Shown piece after piece: positions 27,884 to 35,623 of a stretch of 64,000 nucleotides of DNA. The translations under genes and the position numbers were made by a program. The DNA lies in assembly GCF_039545795.1 (NCBI RefSeq), contig NZ_CP154260.1:3105001-3169000 (forward strand), read 5' to 3'. The notes beneath the pieces were generated by a model that saw only the letters and a program-made list of their open reading frames with translations, did no database searches and was not told the DNA's origin. This DNA comes from Chitinophaga niabensis (GTDB lineage: Bacteria; Bacteroidota; Bacteroidia; Chitinophagales; Chitinophagaceae). Within the stretch, counting starts at the first letter, position 1. Each line of letters begins with the position of its first letter.

Positions 27884-27896
27884 TAAACACCGTTCA
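27884..27896. promoter_or_regulatory. Second, degenerate TetR operator before the efflux operon
   Basis: TAAACA-C-CGTTCA matches the operator at 27189 at 10 of 13 positions and, like it, is followed by TTAT. It ends two bases before the TolC ATG at 27899. A TTTG at 27871 could serve as a -33 element, but the matching -7 region (TATGTTAC) would overlap the start codon, so the true transcription start is uncertain. Confidence 0.5.
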
Positions 27897-27898
27897 TT

Positions 27899-29257
27899 AT
27901 GTTACCGAAGATCATTAAACTACACTTGTTTATTAGTGTTGGTTTTATCACACAGGTGGCCACTGCTCAAAGCCGGCTGGATCAATATATCCAGGAAGCT
28001 TTCTCCCGCAACCAGGCCATAGCCCGGCAGAACTTTCAACTGGAAAAGAACATGTACGCTTTGCAGGAAGCAAAAGCACTCTTCATGCCCTCTGCCAGTT
28101 TAATCAGCAGTTATACCAAAGCCGGCGGTGGCCGTACTATTGATATCCCGGTGGGCGATATGCTGAACGGTGTATATGCCACACTCAATCAATTAACCGG
28201 TAGCCAGAAGTTTCCGCAGCTGGAAAATCAATCCATTTTGCTCGCCCCGGATAATTTCTATGATGCAAAAGTGCGCACCTCCATGCCACTGATCAATACA
28301 GAGATCATGTATGCAAAAAAGATCAGGCAGGAAGATATCTCCCGCCAGCAGGCCACGGTAAATGTCTATAAACGCCAATTGGTAAAAGACATTAAAACGG
28401 CCTACTACCAATACTTTCAGGCCACCCGTGCAGTAGATATCTATAACAATGCCCTCCTGCTGGTGAAAGAAAACATCCGGGTGAATCAAAGCATGCTGAA
28501 CAACGGTATCCGTAACAACACTTCACTCACCCGCGCACAAACAGAACAACAGAAAACAGAAGCAGCGATCACGCAGGCAGAAAACACCCAACAGAACGCC
28601 CGCTCCTATTTCAACTTCCTGCTGAATAAACCTTTAACGGATTCTATTGAGCTGGATAGCACAGCACTCCTGGTAGCGGAATACATTCCAACTACCGGCG
28701 TTCAGAGCAGGGAAGAGATCCAGCAACTCACTTCTGTTAAAAAGATAGCACTCCTGCAGGAGAAAATGCAACATTCCCTCTTCACGCCTAAAGTGAACAC
28801 CTTCCTGGATCTGGGCTCACAGGGTTTTAACTGGGCCTTCAATAATTCCAGCAGATATTACCTCTGGGGTGTAAATCTGCAATGGGACATCTTCACCGGC
28901 GGACAACGGAAATACCGTACCAAACAGGCCGGCGCAGATGCTGCCATCGCACAAACGGCATTGACCGAAACCGTACAGGGGCTGGAGCTGGAACTCAACC
29001 GCGCGAACAATAATTACCGCACTGCTTACGTGAATTATAAAAGCGCGCAAACACAATTACAGCTGGCTGAAAAATATTTCCGGGACCAGATGAAGGTCTA
29101 TAAAGAAGGCCAGCTCCTGTACATTGAATTACTCGATGCTCAGAACCAGCTCACCAACAGCCGTTTACAATTACTGCAGGCCTACGCACAGGTGCAGATC
29201 TCACAAGCTGAAATTGAACGCGCACAGGCAGGATACCCTTTAACTAACCTTCAATAA
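27899..29257 (+). CDS. TolC family outer-membrane efflux protein
   Basis: The 452-residue protein has a signal peptide (MLPKIIKLHLFISVGFITQV, cleavage after ATA). Two long helical repeats follow, each ending in a beta segment, as in the OEP family. Visible marks are RNQAIARQNFQLEKN, DIKTAYYQYFQATRA, NNTSLTRAQTEQQK in repeat one and NTFLDLGSQGFNWAF, YLWGVNLQWDIFTGGQRKYR, QLLYIELLDAQNQLTNSRL in repeat two. It forms the outer-membrane channel for the RND pump encoded by the next two genes, 8 bases further on. Confidence 0.92.
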   Translation: MLPKIIKLHLFISVGFITQVATAQSRLDQYIQEAFSRNQAIARQNFQLEKNMYALQEAKALFMPSASLISSYTKAGGGRTIDIPVGDMLNGVYATLNQLTGSQKFPQLENQSILLAPDNFYDAKVRTSMPLINTEIMYAKKIRQEDISRQQATVNVYKRQLVKDIKTAYYQYFQATRAVDIYNNALLLVKENIRVNQSMLNNGIRNNTSLTRAQTEQQKTEAAITQAENTQQNARSYFNFLLNKPLTDSIELDSTALLVAEYIPTTGVQSREEIQQLTSVKKIALLQEKMQHSLFTPKVNTFLDLGSQGFNWAFNNSSRYYLWGVNLQWDIFTGGQRKYRTKQAGADAAIAQTALTETVQGLELELNRANNNYRTAYVNYKSAQTQLQLAEKYFRDQMKVYKEGQLLYIELLDAQNQLTNSRLQLLQAYAQVQISQAEIERAQAGYPLTNLQ

Positions 29258-29265
29258 CTAACTAT

Positions 29266-30318
29266 ATGAAACTGTATATTTTATTATTATCCGGTGCAAT
29301 AGGATTGAGTGCCTGCGGTGCAGGATCTGCTGCATCCGAAATACCACCACAGGCAGATATCCCTGTAAAGATCCTCCCCCTGCAAAGCCAGTCGGCTTCC
29401 GCGAGCATTCCTGTTTCCGGAGTCTTCACCACTGACGATGAAGTACTGCTTTCTTTCAAAACAGGCGGCATCATTCAACGCATACTCGTGAAGGAAGGTG
29501 ATGCCATCCGCCAGGGACAAACAGTAGCCATTCTGAATCCTGTAGAGATAGACGCGCAGGTACAGCAGGCACAACTGGCCTTTGAAAAAGCCACACGTGA
29601 TCATCAGCGGGCCACCAATTTGTATAACGACAGCGTAGCCACACTGGAACAATTACAGAATGCACAAACGGCGAAAGACATTGCACAACAACAATTAAAA
29701 ACGGCGCAGTTCAATCGTAATCATAGTGTGATCACTGCTCCGCGTAATGGTTTTGTGCTCCGCAAACTGGCGGCAGAAGGCCAGCTCGTTGGAGCCGGCA
29801 CCCCTATCCTGCAAACCAATGGCGCCCAATCCGGCAACTGGTTATTACGCACCAGCATCAGTAATAAAGAATGGGCGGCCATCCGCCTGAAGGATACCGC
29901 TACGGTAGAAGTGGAATCCGTTCCCGGAAAAACCTTCACCGGCCTGGTATCCCGCCGCTCAGAAGGGATCGACCCTTCCACCGGTTCTTTTGCAATAGAC
30001 ATTCGCCTCACGGGAGAAAAACCCGAAGCCATTGCTTTTGGCATGTTCGGCAAAGCGGTGATACATACCACTGCACAAAGCAATAGCAACACCAGCAGCT
30101 GGGCCGTTCCCTACGATGCTGTGCTGGATGGAGATGGCAACAGCGGATATGTTTTCATCACCAACGATAACAAGCAGGCGCAAAAAGTGAAAGTGACGAT
30201 CGCAGGGATGGAAAAGGACCATGTGATCATCAGTGGCGGACTGGAAAACGCGCGCCAGCTGATCATTTCCGGCAGCGCCTACCTGACGGACAGCAGCACT
30301 ATCCGCATTATTCAATAA
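29266..30318 (+). CDS. RND efflux periplasmic adaptor lipoprotein
   Basis: The 350-residue membrane fusion protein has the lipobox LSAC (Cys at residue 17), so it is anchored as a lipoprotein. The lipoyl/barrel-sandwich halves (GGIIQRILVKEGDAIRQGQT ... VITAPRNGFVLRKLAAEGQL) flank a short helical hairpin (QAQLAFEKATRDHQRATNLY). The beta-barrel (TATVEVESVPGKTFTGLVSR) and membrane-proximal domain follow. It links the permease and the TolC channel. It lies 8 bases after TolC and 18 before the permease, in one operon. Confidence 0.92.
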   Translation: MKLYILLLSGAIGLSACGAGSAASEIPPQADIPVKILPLQSQSASASIPVSGVFTTDDEVLLSFKTGGIIQRILVKEGDAIRQGQTVAILNPVEIDAQVQQAQLAFEKATRDHQRATNLYNDSVATLEQLQNAQTAKDIAQQQLKTAQFNRNHSVITAPRNGFVLRKLAAEGQLVGAGTPILQTNGAQSGNWLLRTSISNKEWAAIRLKDTATVEVESVPGKTFTGLVSRRSEGIDPSTGSFAIDIRLTGEKPEAIAFGMFGKAVIHTTAQSNSNTSSWAVPYDAVLDGDGNSGYVFITNDNKQAQKVKVTIAGMEKDHVIISGGLENARQLIISGSAYLTDSSTIRIIQ

Positions 30319-30336
30319 CCTTCCAAGCCTGCAAAC

Positions 30337-33300
30337 ATGAAAATATCTGACTATGCCGTTAAGAATTACCAGTTCACACTGGTGATCTTTATCATGATCA
30401 TTGCGCTGGGTATCACTACCATTCTCAACATGCCACGTTCGGAAGATCCGGAGATGCATGCCCCCACTTATTCCGTAGTGGTGGTATATCCCGGCACCAG
30501 TCCGAAGGACATGGAGGAACTGATTGTTGACCCATTGGAGAAAGAGATCAATGAACTTGAGAACGTATTGCGCATCCGCACCAGCATCAGCGATGGCCTG
30601 GCCGTTATGCGGGTAGAATATAAATACAGCAGCAATGTGGATGATAAGTACCAGGAGATGGTACGCGTTGTCAACAACAAACAACGGGAACTTCCTTCCG
30701 ATAACATCTTCATTGAAGTACAGAAGTTCCAGCCTTCTGATGTGAACATCATGCAGATCGCCCTGATCTCTGAAAATGCACCGCGCGATAAACTGAAATT
30801 CTATGCAGAGAAACTACAGGACGAACTGGAAAAACTCAGTCCGCTCAAGAAAGTAGAGATCCACGGATTACCTGTACAACAGGTACGTGCGGAGCTGGAC
30901 CTGGAAAAGATGGCGCAGATGAACCTGCCCGTGAACAATGTGATCAGCAGCCTGCAGAATGAAACCCTGAGTATCCCTGGTGGCAGCATCGATGCCGGTA
31001 ACAAAACCTTTAACATCAAAACCAGCGGTAATTTCCACTCGCTGGAAGAGATCAGCAACACCATCGTTTACACCGGCGCAGGGCGTAACGTTTACCTGAA
31101 AGACATTGCCAAAGTGTATTACGGTTATGCAGATGAAACTTACCAAACCCGCCTGAATGGCTTCCGCTGCATATTTGTAGCTGCCGCACAGAAGGAAGGA
31201 GAAAATATCAGCAAAACACAATTACTCTATAAACCGGTCATTGAAAAGTTCCGGAAAACATTACCGGCCAACATTGACCTGATCGAACATTTTGACCAGG
31301 CCGCCAATGTGAACAGGCGTCTCGGCAGCCTGGGTATCGATTTCATGATCGCCATCTTCCTGGTGGCCATTACTTTGCTGCCATTGGGTTTCCGGCAGGC
31401 CGTGATCGTAATGATCTCTGTACCGCTCTCTCTGTCCATCGGTATCATCCTGCTGCAGTTATTTGGATATAACCTCAACCAGCTGAGCATTGTGGGATTG
31501 GTAGTTGCATTAGGACTATTGGTGGATGATAGCATTGTGGTAGTGGAAAATATAGAACGATGGATGCTTGAAGGGCATAGTGCACTGGAAGCTACGCTGA
31601 AAGCCACCAAACAGATCGGTATGGCTGTATTAGGTTGTACGGTAACATTGATCATTGCATTTATGCCACTGGTATTTATGCCGGAAGGATCAGGGGACTT
31701 TATCCGGAGTATGCCGCTGGCCGTGATCTTCTGCGTACTGGCTTCTATGTTCGTGTCGCTCACCATCATACCCTTCCTTACCAGCAAAGTATTAAAACCA
31801 CATACCGGCCATCCGGATGGCAACCTGTTCATGCGCGGATTGAAGAAGCTTATCCACGGCAGTTATTCCCGCCTGCTGGACAAAGCCCTGCAACGCCCCG
31901 CACTCACACTCGTGATCACCGTGATCATCTTTGCAGGCTCATTGGGAGTGTTTAAACTGATCGGTTTCAGTTTATTTCCTCCTTCTGAAAAGCCGCAGTT
32001 CATGATCAATATCACGGCGCCTTCGCAATCCAATCTGTTATACACGAACAGTATTGCAAAACAGATAGAACAAACCCTGAAAAAGGAACCGCTGGTGAAA
32101 TACTTTGCCACCAACGTAGGGAAAGGAAATCCGAGGATCTATTACAATGTGATCCAAAAGGAAGAACAGAGTGATTTTGCACAGGTGTTTGTACAATTGG
32201 GAGAAGAAACCAATCCCAAAGAGAAACAGGCATTGATGGAAAAATTCCGCAAAGCCTGGACGCCTTATCCCGGTGCGAAAGTGGAAGTGAAGGACTTTGA
32301 GCAGGGCCCTCCCGTAGTAGCTCCTGTGGAAGTCCGCATCTTTGGAGACGACCTGGATACCCTGCGCCAACTGGCCTCCCGCGTGGAAAAAATGCTGCAC
32401 AAAACACCCGGCACCATGTACATCGATAACCCGGTAGACCTGCTGAAAAGCGACATCAGAGTAGCCATTCAGCCGGAGAAAGCACAACAGCTGGGCATCC
32501 CCTTTGTACAGATAGACCGTACCGTGCGCCTCGCCGTAGCAGGATTAACACTGGGTAAATACACAGATGATAATACCAATGATTATAACATCCTGCTCAC
32601 CCGCGCAAAAGAAGGAAGGCCTACACTGGATGTGTTCAGCAACCTCTATGTGAACAACCTGCAGGGAAAAGCCATCCCCTTGTCACAGGTGGCTGATCTG
32701 AAAATGGAAACATCTCCGGTACACATCAATCACCAGGAGAAAAGAAGGGTAGTTTCCGTGAAAGCATTTGTGCAGCAGGGTTTCCTGGTGGATAGGGTGA
32801 TCACCGATGTGATCGGCAGAATGGATGCGATGGCATTGCCCGTGGGATATAGCTATGAAATGGGAGGTGAAGTGGAATCACGCCAGCAATCATTCGGCGG
32901 TTTCCAGAATATCATCATTGTAACGGTATTCCTCTTTATTGCCGTGCTGATCCTGGAATTCGGCACCTTCAAAAGTACGCTCATCATCCTTTCCGTTATT
33001 CCGCTGGGTATAGTAGGTGCAGCCATTGCGCTATGGATCACGGGTAATTCATTGTCTTTCGTTGCCATCATCGGGTTGATAGCATTGGCGGGGATTGAAG
33101 TGAAAAATACCATCCTGCTGGTGGATTTCACCAACCAGTTGCGGGCGCAGGGGAAAGACCTGGAAACAGCTATCAGGGAAGCAGGGGAAGTGAGGTTCTT
33201 ACCCATCGTACTTACTTCTTTAACGGCTATCGGCGGTTTGATACCTATCGCTATTTCAAATAATCCATTGATCTCACCATTAGCGATTGTACTGATCGGG

Positions 33301-33381
33301 GGATTGATCAGTTCTACCTTGCTTTCGAGGATAGTAACTCCGGTGGTGTACAAGCTGATACCACCTAAGATCAAAGCCTAA
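30337..33381 (+). CDS. RND efflux permease (HAE1/AcrB-like)
   Basis: The 1014-residue proton-driven inner-membrane exporter has the twofold RND layout: TM1, a large periplasmic loop, TM2-6 near residues 330-480, TM7, a second loop, and TM8-12 near 860-1010. The TM4 motif GLLVDDSIVVVENIER (Asp397-Asp398) and the TM10 Lys (GIEVKNTILLVDF, about residue 921) are the proton-relay residues. The length is close to AcrB. The substrate class is not readable; the TetR context suggests drugs, solvents or toxic lipids. The stop is merged with a very strong terminator. Confidence 0.93.
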   Translation: MKISDYAVKNYQFTLVIFIMIIALGITTILNMPRSEDPEMHAPTYSVVVVYPGTSPKDMEELIVDPLEKEINELENVLRIRTSISDGLAVMRVEYKYSSNVDDKYQEMVRVVNNKQRELPSDNIFIEVQKFQPSDVNIMQIALISENAPRDKLKFYAEKLQDELEKLSPLKKVEIHGLPVQQVRAELDLEKMAQMNLPVNNVISSLQNETLSIPGGSIDAGNKTFNIKTSGNFHSLEEISNTIVYTGAGRNVYLKDIAKVYYGYADETYQTRLNGFRCIFVAAAQKEGENISKTQLLYKPVIEKFRKTLPANIDLIEHFDQAANVNRRLGSLGIDFMIAIFLVAITLLPLGFRQAVIVMISVPLSLSIGIILLQLFGYNLNQLSIVGLVVALGLLVDDSIVVVENIERWMLEGHSALEATLKATKQIGMAVLGCTVTLIIAFMPLVFMPEGSGDFIRSMPLAVIFCVLASMFVSLTIIPFLTSKVLKPHTGHPDGNLFMRGLKKLIHGSYSRLLDKALQRPALTLVITVIIFAGSLGVFKLIGFSLFPPSEKPQFMINITAPSQSNLLYTNSIAKQIEQTLKKEPLVKYFATNVGKGNPRIYYNVIQKEEQSDFAQVFVQLGEETNPKEKQALMEKFRKAWTPYPGAKVEVKDFEQGPPVVAPVEVRIFGDDLDTLRQLASRVEKMLHKTPGTMYIDNPVDLLKSDIRVAIQPEKAQQLGIPFVQIDRTVRLAVAGLTLGKYTDDNTNDYNILLTRAKEGRPTLDVFSNLYVNNLQGKAIPLSQVADLKMETSPVHINHQEKRRVVSVKAFVQQGFLVDRVITDVIGRMDAMALPVGYSYEMGGEVESRQQSFGGFQNIIIVTVFLFIAVLILEFGTFKSTLIILSVIPLGIVGAAIALWITGNSLSFVAIIGLIALAGIEVKNTILLVDFTNQLRAQGKDLETAIREAGEVRFLPIVLTSLTAIGGLIPIAISNNPLISPLAIVLIGGLISSTLLSRIVTPVVYKLIPPKIKA

Positions 33382-33427
33382 ATAATAAGCGGGGGCGTTC
33401 TATGATAAGAACACCCCCGCTTATTAT
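33382..33427. terminator. Strong bidirectional hairpin after the RND operon
   Basis: Arms of 20 bases pair with a single C-A mismatch: ATAATAAGCGGGGG-C-GTTCT with AGAAC-A-CCCCCGCTTATTAT, with a 6-base loop. It starts at the first base after the RND stop codon and stands between convergent operons, so it can stop transcription from both sides. Confidence 0.85.
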
Positions 33428-33453
33428 AATTCCTGTTTTTCGTGCTTTTTTTA

Positions 33454-33560
33454 GCCTTTTACGGCCTTGTAATGGCCTTTAACAGCCTCGTGACGGCCTT
33501 TCACGGCCTTGAACCGGCCTTGCAACCGCCTTAATCAGCCAATAAACGGCCTCAATGCCT
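33454..33560. repeat. Helically phased GGCC(T) repeat tract
   Basis: Eleven GCC cores occur at 33454, 33464, 33475, 33485, 33496, 33506, 33517, 33528, 33538, 33549 and 33557. The spacings alternate 10 and 11 bases, apart from two consecutive 11s (33506-33528) and the last (8), an average close to 10.5. On the plus strand the unit is close to ACGGCCTTnnn. The tract fills the space between the hairpin after the RND operon and the end of the acyl-CoA synthetase gene, overlapping the last few codons of the latter. No gene is seen in it; a short frame (ATG 33472 to TAA 33134+400) lacks support. Confidence 0.8.
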
Positions 33561-35372
33561 TTTTACCCCTTCAGCACTATCGGCGTAGATCTTTTCTACT
33601 ACATCCTTATACTTCTCCATGATCGCCTTCCTTTTCAGGCTCAGTTTCGGCGTCATCTCCCCGGTATCCACTCCCCACTCCTTCGGCAGTAATTCAAACT
33701 TCTTGATCTGTTCCACATGATTGAATAAGGCATTGTATTTCTCCACCACCTTATCAAACATCGCTAATACCTCTTTATTCTTAACAGCTTCTTCCGGCGT
33801 GGTGAAAGGAATGTTATTCTGCGCCATCCACTGTTTCAGCCTGCTGACAGAAGGTACGATCAAAGCAGCCACAAACTTCCGTTCGGAACCGATCACCATG
33901 ATCTGTTCAATGAAAGGGCTTTCCTTACATTTATTTTCAATCGGCTGCGGCGCCACATATTTACCACCACTGGTTTTGAACAGCTCCTTTTTACGGTCTG
34001 TGATCTTGAGGAATTTTCCGTCTACAAAGGTGCCGATATCCCCGGTATACAACCAGCCATCTTTCACGGTTTCGTCTGTGAGGTCCTGGCGTTTGTAGTA
34101 TCCCTTCATTACGGAAGGCCCTTTCACCAGTATTTCGCCTTCTTCCGTCAGTTTTACCTCCTGCCCTGTTATCACTGGCCCGGTGGTACCAAAACGGGTA
34201 TTTTCCGGCTTATCGCGCCTGTTTACGCTGATTACGGGGCTATTCTCTGTAGGGCCGTATCCCTCATATACCGGAATGCGGGCTGCGGTGAAGATCCGCA
34301 AAAGGTTTTCCTGGCAGGCGGCGCCTCCTGTAACGATATAGGAAATGCGGTTGCCCAATGCATCGCGCCACTTGGAAAAAATGAGTTTATTGGCAATGGA
34401 TAGCTGGAGGTTATACCACCATCCGCCGCTGATATTATTGTCGTATCGCTTACCCAACGCTACCGCCCAGAAGAACAATCCACGTTTGATACCTGTGAGC
34501 TCATGGCCTTTGCTCATGATCTTCTCATACACTTTCTCCAGCAAACGGGGTACAGTAGTGAAGCCATCCGGTTTTACCTCTTTCAGGTTATCCCCGATCT
34601 TATCCATGCTTTCCGCATAGTAAATGCTGATACCACTGAACAGGTAAATGTAGGTACACATCTTTTCAAAGATATGGTTCAGTGGCAGAAAGCTCAATAC
34701 CCTGGTTTGCGGCGCATCCGGGAAAGGAAAGCTCTCTTTGGAATGATAGGCGTTGCTGACAATATTCTTATGGGTAAGCATCACTCCTTTGGGTGTGCCT
34801 GTGGTACCGGAAGTATAAATGATAGTGGCTACATGTTCTTCGCTGATGGCAGGTGTTATAGCCTCCACCCGGGCCAGCAGGGCATCGTTGCTCAGGTCTG
34901 TTACCTTCGTCCAGTGATCTGCACCGGGTACCTCATCAAAAGTAAAAATGTTTTGCAGGGAAGGAATATCTTTCATCATGCCTTTCACTCGCTCACATAA
35001 TTCCACGTTGCTCACAAAAATGTACTTCACGGCTGCATCATTGAGGATGAATTGCAGTTCTGTGGGGCTTGTTGTGGGATAAAGCGGCACCAGGATGGCC
35101 CCGGTCTGCTGCACGGCAAGGTCTGTAATGATCCATTCCGGGCGGTTATTGCTAATGATGGCAACTTTATCTGCCCCTTCCACTGTCTGGTCGTTTCCGC
35201 TTACCCCCAGGCTTAAAAGTCCTGCGCTCAGGCGGTTCACGGTTTGCTGTACTTCTTTCGTGGAAACAGGCTTCCATGCCCCATTTATCTTAGCCACCAG
35301 CATATCGGGCTTGGGAAAAAACTGCAATTGGTGAGCTACCGCATCAAATAGGCGTTTGGGCTGAATCATCAT
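33552..35372 (-). CDS. Long-chain acyl-CoA synthetase (AMP-forming)
   Basis: This 606-residue adenylate-forming enzyme activates fatty acids with ATP and CoA. The motifs appear in order: IIYTSGTTGTPKGVMLTH (P-loop, about residue 180), the VYEGYGPTENSPVISV adenine-binding motif, GWLYTGDIG, and LKITDRKKELFKTSGGKYV (fatty-acyl signature and hinge Lys/Arg). The length and absence of membrane helices fit the FadD/FAA1-like family. ATG 35372 and the next codon ATG 35369 are both possible starts. It is convergent with the RND operon and divergent from the GT20 fusion gene, a single-gene unit. Confidence 0.92.
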   Translation of the reverse strand: MMIQPKRLFDAVAHQLQFFPKPDMLVAKINGAWKPVSTKEVQQTVNRLSAGLLSLGVSGNDQTVEGADKVAIISNNRPEWIITDLAVQQTGAILVPLYPTTSPTELQFILNDAAVKYIFVSNVELCERVKGMMKDIPSLQNIFTFDEVPGADHWTKVTDLSNDALLARVEAITPAISEEHVATIIYTSGTTGTPKGVMLTHKNIVSNAYHSKESFPFPDAPQTRVLSFLPLNHIFEKMCTYIYLFSGISIYYAESMDKIGDNLKEVKPDGFTTVPRLLEKVYEKIMSKGHELTGIKRGLFFWAVALGKRYDNNISGGWWYNLQLSIANKLIFSKWRDALGNRISYIVTGGAACQENLLRIFTAARIPVYEGYGPTENSPVISVNRRDKPENTRFGTTGPVITGQEVKLTEEGEILVKGPSVMKGYYKRQDLTDETVKDGWLYTGDIGTFVDGKFLKITDRKKELFKTSGGKYVAPQPIENKCKESPFIEQIMVIGSERKFVAALIVPSVSRLKQWMAQNNIPFTTPEEAVKNKEVLAMFDKVVEKYNALFNHVEQIKKFELLPKEWGVDTGEMTPKLSLKRKAIMEKYKDVVEKIYADSAEGVKRH

Positions 35373-35506
35373 ACATTTCAGAGCTTGATATACGGTAAGT
35401 TAACGAAAAACAACAGATATTCAAATCAGGGGTATTTTTAGCTAATAAGTGCCTAATAGTCACCAAATAACGCCATGATGTCACCTTTTCAGACCTATTT
35501 AATGTG

Positions 35507-35514
35507 TACCTTTG
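35507..35514 (+). promoter_or_regulatory. -7 element of the HAD-GT20 gene
   Basis: TACCTTTG is a full match to TAnnTTTG. The -33 region (about 35485) has only a poor TTTT match. It predicts a leader of about 100 bases before ATG 35624, which argues against an earlier in-frame start at 35504. Confidence 0.5.
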
Positions 35515-35623
35515 TGATCCCGTTTTTACCCAAAATAACATCTCATTTATTGAGCACAACAGGGTTGCGAGCCATCCGTATATCGGCTTGAGGCAACTTA
35601 TTTATATCACGAAAAACACAAGC

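Noticed and set aside
33450..33562. The phased GGCC tract as a CRISPR array or a coding heptad repeat
   Set aside because: The unit is only 10-11 bases with no spacers of CRISPR length, no cas genes are present, and every reading frame through it contains stops.
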